Part shown: positions 15,116 through 23,578 of the stretch, piece by piece
Position numbering within the stretch: the stretch's first letter is position 1
Layout of the letters: every line of letters starts with the position of its first letter
From: Bog-473 sp963741995
GTDB lineage: Bacteria > Actinomycetota > Acidimicrobiia > Acidimicrobiales > RAAP-2
Direction of reading: 5' to 3'
Assembly (NCBI GenBank): GCA_963741995.1
Contig: CAVUKI010000003.1
Span: 186,001-250,000, forward strand
Length of the DNA stretch: 64,000 bases
The notes under the pieces: model-generated
Told to the model about the DNA's origin: nothing
What the model saw: only the letters and a program-made list of their open reading frames with translations
Databases searched by the model: none
Made by a program: the position numbers and the translations under genes

Positions 15116-16321
15116 TCAGCCGGGACCGGCGTTCGCCTGGGCCACCGCGGCCTCGACCCGCTCCATGAGGCGGGCCGAGCAGCCCTGGACATCGACGATC
15201 GGCGCCACGTCCTCGGCGATCACGCGGGCCATCTCCTTGAACACGCTGCCGAGCTCGCTGTCGCCGCCCGCCGTGGCGACGGGCACACCGGCGTCGCCGC
15301 CGGCTGCCATATCGGGATGCAACGGGATGGAGCCGAGCAAAGGCACCCCGAGGCCCTGGGCGAGACGGGCGCCGCCGCCCGTGCCGAAGAGCGCGTAGGT
15401 GGTGCCGTGCTCGCAGGTGAAGTCACTCATGTTCTCGATGACCCCGGCCACCCGCAGGTAGCCCCGCCGCGCCATGTCGGCCGCTCGGGCTGCGACCTTC
15501 TGGGCCGCCACGGGTGGCGTCGTGACGACGAGGAGCTCGGTGCGGGGGAGCAGGCGGGCCAGCCCCATCTGCACGTCGCCGGTCCCCGGAGGGAGGTCGA
15601 TGAGGAGATAGTCGAGATCGCCCCAGTGGGCGTCCTGCAGGAACTGCTGCACGGCCCGGGTCAGGACGAGCCCGCGCCACATGATCGCCTGCTCCTCGTC
15701 GGCGAGGAATCCCATCGACAGCACCCGCACGGTGCCAGATCCGATGGAGCGCTCGAGCGGCACCATCTTCCCGGCCCTGGCCTCGACGTCGCCCTCCATG
15801 CCCATCAGCCTGGGGACGGAGAAGCCCCAGATGTCGGCATCGAGGATCCCGACGGTCAGACCCCGGGAAGCCAGCGCCACCGCCAGGTTCACCGTGACCG
15901 AGGACTTGCCGACACCGCCCTTGCCGGACGCGATGGCCAATACCCGGGTCGACGCGGCGATCGCCGTGTCGGGAGCGTCCTCGCGGGCCTTCCAGCGTGC
16001 CCGCGCCATCACAGCGGCCCGCTCCTCCGCCTCCATGGCCGCCACCTGCACCTCGACCGAGCGCACCCAGTCCAGGGACCGGACGTGGTTCATCACGTCC
16101 TGCTCAATCTGGCCGCGTAGCGGGCAGGAGGCGATGGTCAGCGCTACGTCGACGGTGACGTCGTCGCCCTCGACGCCGATGGCCCGGACCATGCCGAGGT
16201 CCACGATGGTGTCGCCCAGTTCGGGGTCCACCACGGCCCGCAAACAGTCACGGACCTCCTCCTCGCGGACCACCCGCGAGGAGCCCCCCGACGGCGGCTT
16301 CGCTGCGGCGGGAGGCGTCAT
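15116..16321 (-). CDS. mrp: Mrp/ApbC-type Fe-S cluster carrier ATPase
   Basis: A 401-residue protein with an N-terminal MIP18/DUF59 domain (about residues 15-95: VVREEEVRDCLRAVVDPEL, IASCPL) and a C-terminal ParA-like ATPase with Walker A IASGKGGVGKSSVTVNLA, DADIWGFSVPRLMG and LLIDLPPGTGD. It loads and transfers iron-sulfur clusters. The dimer CxxC of Mrp is not present in usual form; only FTCEHG is seen. ATG 16321 is chosen because the DUF59 domain begins soon after; the frame is open further upstream without similarity. It is divergent from the ErpA-type gene, a sensible Fe-S partner. Confidence 0.93.
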   Translation of the reverse strand: MTPPAAAKPPSGGSSRVVREEEVRDCLRAVVDPELGDTIVDLGMVRAIGVEGDDVTVDVALTIASCPLRGQIEQDVMNHVRSLDWVRSVEVQVAAMEAEERAAVMARARWKAREDAPDTAIAASTRVLAIASGKGGVGKSSVTVNLAVALASRGLTVGILDADIWGFSVPRLMGMEGDVEARAGKMVPLERSIGSGTVRVLSMGFLADEEQAIMWRGLVLTRAVQQFLQDAHWGDLDYLLIDLPPGTGDVQMGLARLLPRTELLVVTTPPVAAQKVAARAADMARRGYLRVAGVIENMSDFTCEHGTTYALFGTGGGARLAQGLGVPLLGSIPLHPDMAAGGDAGVPVATAGGDSELGSVFKEMARVIAEDVAPIVDVQGCSARLMERVEAAVAQANAGPG

Positions 16322-16414
16322 ATCCCGCAATTGTACCTGCGTGGCGACGAATTCCGACCCTGGCCGGCCGGGGTGCTCGGACCCGTCGGACGCCAGTAAC
16401 ATAAGTGTGTCCGT

Positions 16415-16429
16415 GGCGCACCGTGCGCC
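16415..16429. promoter_or_regulatory. 15-bp palindrome upstream of the ErpA-type gene
   Basis: GGCGCAC-C-GTGCGCC is a perfect inverted repeat 45 bp before the start, in the mrp-erpA divergent region. A TAACAT sequence at 16397-16402 could be a -10 element. It may be an operator for an Fe-S or metal regulator; this is a guess from position. Confidence 0.35.
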
Positions 16430-16474
16430 CTGGGCGGTGGTTCGCCGGGCGTACGGCGCAATGAGGAGGATCCA

Positions 16475-16840
16475 GTGACGACGATGTCCACTTCCGTCAA
16501 CATCGGGAAGAAGCCGGCACCGGTGACGCTCAGCGACGGCGCCGCGGTCAAGGTCGCCGAGCTGCTGGCGCAGGAAGAGGGCGAGGAGCTCGCGCTGCGA
16601 GTCGCCGTCAAGCCGGGTGGCTGCTCGGGCTACAGCTACGAGATGTTCTTCGACACCGAGGTCATGCCCGACGACGTGGTGCGCGAGTTCGGTGCAGTCC
16701 GGGTCGTCGTGGACTCGGCCTCCGCCGAGCTGTTGACCGGCTCGACCCTCGAGTACAGCGACGGCCTGCAGGGCGCCGGCTTCAACATCATCAACCCCAA
16801 CGCCACGCGCACGTGCGGTTGCGGGTCCTCCTTCAGTTGA
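16475..16840 (+). CDS. erpA: IscA/ErpA/HesB-type iron-sulfur carrier
   Basis: A 121-residue A-type carrier. The three conserved cysteines are C50 (KPGGCSGYSYEM), C114 and C116 (RTCGCGSSF), with the family motif GAGFNIINPNA before them. GTG 16475 has an ideal AGGAGGA ribosome binding site. It accepts [4Fe-4S] or [2Fe-2S] clusters and passes them to apo-proteins. Neighbours are Mrp (divergent) and a 2Fe-2S-containing fusion protein downstream. Confidence 0.95.
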   Translation: MTTMSTSVNIGKKPAPVTLSDGAAVKVAELLAQEEGEELALRVAVKPGGCSGYSYEMFFDTEVMPDDVVREFGAVRVVVDSASAELLTGSTLEYSDGLQGAGFNIINPNATRTCGCGSSFS

Positions 16841-16955
16841 GCGCCGGGCACCCCGCCTCCTGAGCGGAACCGGCCGCACGCCCGAGCAGATTCGAGGTCT
16901 TGGCGTACCCGAGCCGACATTTGTCGCGTTCGTCCTCAACGGGGACGCAGTCTCG

Positions 16956-18557
16956 GTGGAGGACGGGGTCAGCCTTCTGGACGCATTGCGCGAGGAGCTC
17001 GGCTGCCGCTCGGTCAAGGACGGGTGTAGCCCCCAGGGTCAGTGCGGCTGCTGCACGGTGTGGGTCGACGGTGCGCCCCGCGTGGCGTGCGTCACTCCCG
17101 TGCGCCGCATCGCCGGCCGCCACGTCACGACGCTCGAAGGAGTACCGGAGGCACTGCGCGACCGCTGGACCGGTGCGTTCGTCCAGCACGGAGCCAGCCA
17201 ATGCGGCTTCTGCACGCCCGGGATCGTCCTTCGGCTGGCCGCGCTCGAAGCGACGGGAGCAGGGGCGTCGCCGACGCGGCGCGACATCGAGTCAGCGCTG
17301 CGCGCCCACTTGTGCCGCTGCACCGGTTGGCAGTCCATCGTCGAGGCCGGGTGCAGCGCGTTGAGTGTCGACGGTGCGGCACACCCGTCCGCCGGCGATC
17401 TTCGCAACCCGGTGCTGGCCGCCTGGCGCGCCCAGGTCGAAGGCCCGGCCTTTCAGAGCTCGGGGCCCGAGGTGGTGCTCGGCGGCGGTGGGTTCGCCGA
17501 CGACTCGGCACCACCCGAGGCGCTTGTCCGGCTGGGGGCTGGTGGACCGCTCGCTCCCAGCCTCCGTGCCGCCCGGGCCGCGAGCGGCCGCGTACAGGGC
17601 CGGAACAGCACGGTGCGGCTGTCGCACCCGGTCGAGGTGCCGGAGGGTGACTGGGCCCTCACGCTCCAGACCTCCTGGCTCGAGCCGGCCTACGTCGAAC
17701 CCGACGCAAGCTGGTCTCGGCCTGGCCAGACCCCAGCCTCCCCGCTGGCGAACGGCGGCGCCTTCGGGGGCAAGCGACGCAGCGCGGCACCAGCCAGTGC
17801 CCGGGAGCTGGCCGACTCCACCGGCGAGGCGGTTCGCGTCCTGTGGCAGCGGGAAGACGTTGTGCGACGCGGGCCCAAGCGGCCGCCCCTGGCGGTGGCG
17901 CTCCGCCCCGACGGGAGCGGTGTCGTCCGCGTCGGCCGCACGGAGGGCTCGGCCAACCTCGAACCGCTGGCGGCCCGTGTGCACGCCGTCAGCCCCGGCG
18001 TCGAGGTCGAGGTGCTCGACGTCCTGGGGCCGCCGGTCTCACCCGACCTGCGTGGTGCGGGCTGGGCCGAGGTGCTCGCGGCGCGTACTGCACTCCATTC
18101 CCCCGACAGCATTGCGGGCTTCGGTGAGGCCCACGTCGCGGTGCCCGGCGCTGGCAGTGCCCGTGTCGAACTGCGTCTTGACGGCGCGACCCGCGGCTGG
18201 ATCGAGGTCGACGTGTGGGCCGGCGAGATTCTCTGTCCCGTGACCCTGCGCTCCTACGCACTCGGCGCGGTGCACCAGGCGCTCGGCATGGTGTGGAGCG
18301 AAGGGATCGCCCTTGACGATGCCGGTCAGCCTGTCGACCTGACGATCCGTTCGTTCGGCATCCTCGCGGCGCGTGACATGCCGGAGGTGACCGTCAGACT
18401 GCACGAAGAGGACGGGTGGCCGGTGAACGGGTCTGATGCGGTGTTCGTCGCCACCCTGGCCGCCGCCTGGATCGCCGAAGGGTTGCCCCGGCGCTGGCCG
18501 ACCCGTCGCGATGCCTCGGGGGCGCCGGTGCGCGACGTGGCACCATCGAGGGGCTGA
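16956..18557 (+). CDS. 2Fe-2S (CoxS-like) domain fused to a reduced molybdopterin-subunit-like domain
   Basis: The N-terminal 145 residues are a complete CoxS/XDH-type two-cluster ferredoxin: DGCSPQGQCGCCTVW for the plant-type cluster and ASQCGFCTPGIVL plus LCRCTGWQSIVEA for the second. Residues about 215-500 resemble parts of the CoxL/XdhB family (WLEPAYVEPDASW, LANGGAFGGKRRS, VRVLWQREDVVRRG, IAGFGEAHVAVPG, GAVHQALGMVWSE). They are much shorter than a true 750-residue subunit, and the catalytic Glu of the GxGE motif is not seen; NGSDAVF stands in its place. The real start is unclear: the beta-strand TFVAFVLNGDAVSVE lies upstream in frame from about 16914 without a start codon. Function unknown; it sits between ErpA and RidA genes. 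Confidence 0.7.
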   Translation: MEDGVSLLDALREELGCRSVKDGCSPQGQCGCCTVWVDGAPRVACVTPVRRIAGRHVTTLEGVPEALRDRWTGAFVQHGASQCGFCTPGIVLRLAALEATGAGASPTRRDIESALRAHLCRCTGWQSIVEAGCSALSVDGAAHPSAGDLRNPVLAAWRAQVEGPAFQSSGPEVVLGGGGFADDSAPPEALVRLGAGGPLAPSLRAARAASGRVQGRNSTVRLSHPVEVPEGDWALTLQTSWLEPAYVEPDASWSRPGQTPASPLANGGAFGGKRRSAAPASARELADSTGEAVRVLWQREDVVRRGPKRPPLAVALRPDGSGVVRVGRTEGSANLEPLAARVHAVSPGVEVEVLDVLGPPVSPDLRGAGWAEVLAARTALHSPDSIAGFGEAHVAVPGAGSARVELRLDGATRGWIEVDVWAGEILCPVTLRSYALGAVHQALGMVWSEGIALDDAGQPVDLTIRSFGILAARDMPEVTVRLHEEDGWPVNGSDAVFVATLAAAWIAEGLPRRWPTRRDASGAPVRDVAPSRG

Positions 18558-18568
18558 GAGGAGCGCGC

Positions 18569-18937
18569 ATGAGTCCTGCCGTTGGTCCCTATTCGCCCGT
18601 CCGTCGCGTCGGCGACTGGGTCATCACCTCGGGTCAGGTCGGCTTGGCCACCGACAGCGCCGGCGCGGCGCGTCTGGTCCAGGGCGGGACCGTGGCCGAG
18701 CTCCGGCAGGTCTTGCAGAACGTGGCCGAGGTGCTTGCCGTCGAGGGAGCGACGCTATCCGACGTGGTGAAGACGACGGTGTTCCTTCTCGACATGGCCG
18801 AGTTCAGCGCTGTGAACGAGGTCTGGGTGGAGTACTTCACCGAGAACCGGCCGACGCGGTCGGCCGTCGCGGTCGCGGCGCTCCCGATCGGCGCCCGGAT
18901 CGAGGTTGAGGCCTGGGCCTACGCGCCTGTGCTCTGA
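18569..18937 (+). CDS. RidA-family protein (reactive enamine/imine deaminase)
   Basis: A 122-residue YjgF/RidA protein with the family signature near the C-terminus (RPTRSAVAVAALPIGARIEVEA), including the arginine that binds the substrate carboxylate, and an N-terminal GPYSP motif. RidA hydrolyses reactive 2-aminoacrylate-like imines or has related roles. ATG 18569 has a GAGAGGAG site, and the gene begins 11 bp after the previous stop, so it is probably in the same operon as the 2Fe-2S fusion. It overlaps the convergent GlnR-like gene by 19 bp. Confidence 0.93.
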   Translation: MSPAVGPYSPVRRVGDWVITSGQVGLATDSAGAARLVQGGTVAELRQVLQNVAEVLAVEGATLSDVVKTTVFLLDMAEFSAVNEVWVEYFTENRPTRSAVAVAALPIGARIEVEAWAYAPVL

Positions 18938-19683
18938 GCGGACGGGGACGACGCGGGCGTCGCCGGCCCTGTGGCGCCGTTGCGTTGAGCCACGCCGGGG
19001 TGCCAGGCCACCTGCCCGAAGCGGTAACCGACCGATCGGACGGTCTGGATCAGATGGGCGTGCTCTTCACCGAGCTTGGCCCGCAGGCGCCGGATGTGCA
19101 CGTCGACCGTGCGGGCGCCGCCGTAGTACTCGTAGCCCCAGACGCGACTGAGCAGTGTCTCGCGGGTGAAGACCTTGGCCGGGTGCCCGGCGAGGAAGCG
19201 CAGGAGCTCGTATTCCATGTAGGTCAGGTCGAGGACACGACCCGAGACGGCGGCCTGGTATGTCTCGAGATTGAGCATGAGGGGCCCGTACTCAATGATG
19301 TCCGGCCGCATGCTCTGCCCGGTCCGCCAGAAGAGGTGCTGCAGGCGCGCCACCAGCTCTTCGGGCCGAGACGGCAGGACGCAGAAGTCGTCATAGAGGT
19401 CGTCGCGCAGCAGCAGGTCACCGACCTGATCCGTCCCGATGGCGAGGAGCAGGGGCGTCATCGGCACCTCGCGCAGGCGTAGGTGCCGGCAGAAGGCGAT
19501 GGCAGCGGACATGTCGTCACCGGCGACAACCAGCGCGCCCGAATAGCCCGTGATGCGGCCATCGGGGCCAGAGGCCGCCACCTCGTCGAGTCCCGTCACG
19601 CTCTGGTGGCCGAGGCCCGCGTTCTGCAGAGCGAGGGTCACCTCGGCGGGGGGGTCGGCAGGAAAACAGAGGAGAGGGTCCAT
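18919..19683 (-). CDS. OmpR-family winged-helix regulator, GlnR-like, next to glnA
   Basis: The C-terminal domain (about residues 125-225) is a standard OmpR/PhoB winged helix: YMEYELLRFLAGHPAKVFTRETLLSRVWGYEYYGGARTVDVHIRRLRAKLG, ending SVGYRF. The N-terminal receiver is degenerate, with no clear acidic pocket and no phosphoacceptor in the usual place, as in the orphan regulator GlnR. It lies 13 bp downstream of glnA on the same strand, which fits a nitrogen-metabolism regulator. The tail after the winged helix is Ser/Pro-rich. ATG 19683 is chosen to avoid overlap with glnA; the frame is open upstream to 19728. Confidence 0.75.
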   Translation of the reverse strand: MDPLLCFPADPPAEVTLALQNAGLGHQSVTGLDEVAASGPDGRITGYSGALVVAGDDMSAAIAFCRHLRLREVPMTPLLLAIGTDQVGDLLLRDDLYDDFCVLPSRPEELVARLQHLFWRTGQSMRPDIIEYGPLMLNLETYQAAVSGRVLDLTYMEYELLRFLAGHPAKVFTRETLLSRVWGYEYYGGARTVDVHIRRLRAKLGEEHAHLIQTVRSVGYRFGQVAWHPGVAQRNGATGPATPASSPSAQSTGA

Positions 19684-19696
19684 CGGTCCGTACGGT

Positions 19697-21031
19697 TCAG
19701 AGCAGCGGCAGGTAGCGATCCAGCTCAAACTGGGTCACCTGCGCCTGGTAGGCATCCCATTCCGCGCGCTTGTTGCGGATGAACCATTCGAAGACATGGT
19801 CACCGAGCGTCTCGGCAAGCAGCTCGGAGCCCTCCATCTCGTTGACGGCATCGTGCAGGCTCGAGGGCAGTTGGTCGATCCCCTTCTTCGCGAGCTCTTT
19901 CGGAGTCAGTGTGAACAGGTTGTCGTCGGCCTCGGGCGGCAACGGGTAGTCCTCGGTGAGACCGCGCAGCCCGGCGGCGAGGATGACCGCGAACGCGAGG
20001 TACGGGTTGCAGGCGCTGTCGGGCGCCCGGTACTCGAGTCGCGTCGACTCGGTCTTGCCCATCTTCACGACGGGCACCCGCACCAGCGCCGAGCGGTTGT
20101 TGCGGGCCCAGCTGACATGCACGGGTGCCTCGTACCCGCCGATGAGCCGCTTGTACGAGTTGACCCACTGGTTGGTCACCGCGGTGATCTCGCGGGCGTG
20201 GTGCAGCAACCCGGCGATAAAGCGGCGCGCCACGTCGGAGAGCCCGTACTCGTCGTTCTCGTCGACGAACGCGTTGCGCTCGCCCTCCCACAACGAAATG
20301 TGGGTGTGCATCCCCGAGCCCTGCACGCCGGCCAGAGGCTTGGGCATGAAGGAGGCAAAAACGCCTTCCTGTCGTGCCATCTCCTTGATCACCATGCGAG
20401 TGGTCATGACGGTGTCGGCCATGGTGAGCGCGTCGGTGTAGCGGAGGTCGATTTCGTGCTGGCTGCGGGCGTCCTCGTGTTGCGTGTGCTCCACGGGGAT
20501 GCCCATCTCCTCGAGCACCAGCACGGAGCGCCGGCGGAGGTCACTCGTCAGGTCGGCCACCGAGAGGTCGAAGTAGGACCCGGTGTCGAGCGTGACCGGG
20601 CCCCGCTCAGGGTTCGCGTCGGCGAAGTAGAAGAACTCCACCTCAGGCGAGGCGAAGAAGGTGAAGCCGGCGGAGCGGGCACGCTCGAGCGTCCGGCGCA
20701 GCGCGTGCCGGGGGTCCCCTTCGAACGGCGTGCCGTTGAGGTTGGCGATGTCGCAGAAGACGCGAGCCACCTGGGTGCCGTCGTGGTGCCAGGGCAGCAG
20801 CTGAAATGTCTTGGCATCGGGACGGGCCAGGACATCGGCCTCCTGGACCCGGCTGAACCCGTCGATGGCCGAGCCGTCAAAGGTCATCCCCTCGTCGAGC
20901 GCGTTCTCCAGCTCGGCCGAGGTGATGTTCACTCCCTTGGGGGTGCCCAGCACGTCGGTGAACCACAACTGGACGAAGCGGATCCCCCGCTCCTCGACGG
21001 TCCGAAGCACGTAATCCCGCTGGCTTTGCAC
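19697..21031 (-). CDS. glnA: Type I glutamine synthetase without the adenylylation tyrosine
   Basis: About 444 residues covering the beta-grasp domain (GIRFVQLWFTDVLGTPKGV) and the catalytic domain (FFASPEVEFFYF, GSGMHTHISLW, NRSALVRVP, STRLEYRAPDSACNPYLA). It makes glutamine from glutamate, ammonia and ATP. In the position where GSI-beta enzymes have the adenylylated Tyr (NLY), this one has NLF (DDNLFTLTPKELAKKG), so GlnE-type control is not expected; it is closer to the shorter GSI-alpha form. The start is taken as GTG 21031, the first start codon before the conserved N-terminus. The GlnR-like gene follows. Confidence 0.92.
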   Translation of the reverse strand: MQSQRDYVLRTVEERGIRFVQLWFTDVLGTPKGVNITSAELENALDEGMTFDGSAIDGFSRVQEADVLARPDAKTFQLLPWHHDGTQVARVFCDIANLNGTPFEGDPRHALRRTLERARSAGFTFFASPEVEFFYFADANPERGPVTLDTGSYFDLSVADLTSDLRRRSVLVLEEMGIPVEHTQHEDARSQHEIDLRYTDALTMADTVMTTRMVIKEMARQEGVFASFMPKPLAGVQGSGMHTHISLWEGERNAFVDENDEYGLSDVARRFIAGLLHHAREITAVTNQWVNSYKRLIGGYEAPVHVSWARNNRSALVRVPVVKMGKTESTRLEYRAPDSACNPYLAFAVILAAGLRGLTEDYPLPPEADDNLFTLTPKELAKKGIDQLPSSLHDAVNEMEGSELLAETLGDHVFEWFIRNKRAEWDAYQAQVTQFELDRYLPLL

Positions 21032-21127
21032 CGGACAAGCTTCGCATGCCCGGAGACCCCGCTCTTCCAGGTGCCTGGTCGGGCGGGCCCAAGCGGGCGA
21101 GGCGGAGCCCACCGGTAATCTGGGACG

Positions 21128-22877
21128 ATGTCGCACCTGCGCCTCGCCGCCGCGCAGCTCAATACCGTGGTGGGCGACCTGTCGGGCAACGTGGAACTGG
21201 TACTCGCCGCGCTGGCCTCCTCCGAGGCGGCGGGGGCGGACATCTGCGTCGTGCCCGAGCTGGCCCTTCCGGGCTATCCGCCCGAGGATCTTCTTCTCAA
21301 ACCGGGTTTCGTTGCCGACAACCTGACCGCGCTCGAAAAGGTGGCCGGGGCGACCGGGCACTGCGCCGTGGTGGTTGGGTTTGTCGGTGCGGCGCCGGGC
21401 GGAGTCGGACTGGCCAACGCCGCTGCGGTGTGTGCGGGCGGGCCGCGTGGTCGGCGTCTACCGCAAGCGCTTCCTGCCCAACTACGGCGTGTTCGACGAG
21501 CAGCGCTGGTTCGTGCCGAGCAACGAGCCGCCCCCGCTCTTCGGTGTGGCGGGGGCCTGGGTCGGCGTTTCCATCTGTGAAGACGTCTGGTTCGACGACG
21601 GCCCCGTCGCGCAGGCGGGCCGCGCCGGCGCCGACCTCGTGGTCAACCTCAACGCATCGCCCTACAACCGGGGCCGGCGGGCCGAGCGTCTCGCCATGCT
21701 TTCGGGCCGGGTGGCCGAGGCGGGGTGTGCCATTGCCTACGTGAACCAGGTGGGTGGCCAGGACGAGCTGGTCTTCGACGGCGATTCCCTCATTGTGGCC
21801 GCCGACGGGACCCTGCTCGGATCAGGTGTGCAGTTCGCCGAGGACCTTGTCGTGGTGGATCTGCCCGTCGGGTCGCACCCGCCGCGGGCGGTGACCGAGC
21901 TCGTGCCGCGCATTGGGGTGACCGAGCCCCCCAGGGCTGCTCGCCCGCCGTTGCCACCGGCGGCACCCCGCCCCGCCCTGAGCGATCACGGCGAGGTGTA
22001 CGCCGCCCTCGTTCTCGGCACCCGCGACTACCTCGGCAAGAACGGCTTCTCCGAAGCCGTCATCGGCCTGTCGGGCGGGATCGACTCGTCACTGGTAGCG
22101 ACCATTGCAGTGGACGCGCTGGGCGCAGCCCGCGTGCACGGCATCTCCATGCCGTCGCGCTACTCGAGCGAGGGTTCCCGCGACGATGCGGGCGCCCTGG
22201 CCGAGCGATTGGGCATCGACCTCAAGACGGTGGCCATTGAGGAGGCTCACGTCGCGTTCTCTTCCATGCTGGCGCCGCTGCTCGGACGCGAGCCCTTCGG
22301 GCTGACCGACGAGAACTTGCAGTCGCGCTTGCGGGGCGTGCTCCTGATGGCGGTCTCCAACGCCAAGGGATGGATCGTGCTCACCACGGGGAACAAGAGC
22401 GAGATGGCCACGGGGTACTCCACGCTCTACGGCGACTCGGCGGGCGGTTTCGCGGTGATCAAGGACGTGCCCAAGACGCTGGTGTACGAGTTATGCCGCT
22501 ATCGCAACACGCAAGCGGTGCTCGAGGGGTTGCCGGGCCCCATTCCCGACAGCGTGCTCGACAAGCCGCCGTCGGCGGAGCTGCGCCCGGATCAGCGTGA
22601 CGACCAATCACTCCCGCCCTACGAGGAGCTCGACCCGGTGCTGCAGGGGTACGTCGAAGGCGACCGCACCGCGGCGGACCTCGTGGCGGAGGGCTTCGAC
22701 CCCGCCGTGGTCGACCAGGTCGTCCGCCTGGTCGACGGTGCGGAGTACAAGCGCCGGCAGATGCCGCCGGGCGTGCGCATCACGACGAAGGCCTTCGGGA
22801 AGGACCGGCGCATGCCGATCACGAACCGCTACCGCTCCTCGGCGTTAGAGGAGCTCGAGGAGTCGGGAGGTGCCTGA
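21128..22877 (+). CDS. nadE: Glutamine-dependent NAD+ synthetase, interrupted by a one-base frameshift
   Basis: The N-terminal nitrilase-type amidase domain is split. The first frame from ATG 21128 gives MSHLRLAAAQLN, VPELALPGYPPEDLL (catalytic Glu) and reads to VCAGG. After about 21440 the protein continues in the next frame as RVVGVYRKRFLPNYGVFDE (catalytic Lys) and GVSICEDVWFDDG (catalytic Cys). The synthetase domain has the PP-loop GLSGGIDSSLVATIA and the KSEMATGYSTLYGD motif. The total is one base over a multiple of three, so one extra base in the GC-rich stretch 21437-21448 explains it. NadE is usually essential, so a sequence error is more likely than a pseudogene. Confidence 0.9.
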
Positions 22878-23463
22878 GGCGGAGGTCACCTACAGGGCCT
22901 GGCGTGGCATCGACGAATTGGCCGTGCTGGTCGGGGCCTACTCCTGGGTCGAGAAACGGATCTTCGAGCTCAGCGGCGCCTGGGCGTCGGGGCCGGCGGA
23001 CGGCCCGGACGGGGGCCTCGAACCGGCACTGCGGGTCTGGTGCGCCAGTGTGTCGCGGCGCCATGGGTTGCTGGCCGCCCGCTGGGCCGAGCGACTCCCG
23101 GTTCGCGCCGGTGTGGATCGGACCGCCCTGGTGACGGCGCCAGCCGGGCCCTTGGCCGGCGCCCTGGGGGCGATGGCCGCCACGCCCGACACCAGAGTCG
23201 GGGTGGGGACGTTGGTCCAAGCGGTCTTCCCTCGCCTGCGGGCCGTCTACGGCTTGCACCGGCGGGCGGCATCCCCGGTGAGCGAGGGCTCCGTTCTGGA
23301 GGTCCTGACGGCCGCCCAGCAGGATCTGACCGCCGAAATCAGCAGCGGTCGCGCCCTCCTGCGGGAGGGCGCCATGGGCTTGACGAGGGACGCCGCGTCC
23401 GGCGCCGAAGTCGAACGGGCGTTTGCCGAGACCAGCGTTTTCCCTGCTGTACACACATCTTGA
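22870..23463 (+). CDS. Conserved-looking hypothetical protein, helical
   Basis: A 197-residue protein starting at GTG 22870, overlapping the nadE stop by 8 bp, hence probably cotranslated. It has no signal peptide or membrane segment. It is rich in alpha helices with HG, ExR and RRHGLLAARWAERLP elements and few aromatic residues. A ferritin-like four-helix bundle is conceivable, but I cannot assign a family. An inverted repeat overlaps its 3' end. Confidence 0.65.
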   Translation: MPEAEVTYRAWRGIDELAVLVGAYSWVEKRIFELSGAWASGPADGPDGGLEPALRVWCASVSRRHGLLAARWAERLPVRAGVDRTALVTAPAGPLAGALGAMAATPDTRVGVGTLVQAVFPRLRAVYGLHRRAASPVSEGSVLEVLTAAQQDLTAEISSGRALLREGAMGLTRDAASGAEVERAFAETSVFPAVHTS

Positions 23464-23489
23464 CAGCTCCATTACAATGTGTGAGCAGC
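23446..23489. promoter_or_regulatory. Imperfect 13-bp inverted repeat upstream of the sigma-factor gene
   Basis: GCTGTACACACAT (23446-23458) and ATGTGTGAGCAGC (23477-23489) match as an inverted repeat at 11 of 13 positions. The centre holds TTGACA (23460-23465). It lies 90-130 bp before the sigma-factor start and overlaps the end of the preceding gene. It could be an operator or a terminator-like stem. I see no well-spaced -10 element for the TTGACA. Confidence 0.35.
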
Positions 23490-23578
23490 CCACGTACGTG
23501 TGAAACGGTCGTCGGCTGCGTTTTCACGAGCGCGACAGCCCGGCCAGGTTCCCCTGCCGTGGTCTTGGGACGGAAGGT

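Noticed and set aside
23460..23479. TTGACA and TACAAT as a sigma-70 promoter before the sigma-factor gene
   Set aside because: The two hexamers are only about 8 bp apart, far from the 16-18 bp needed.
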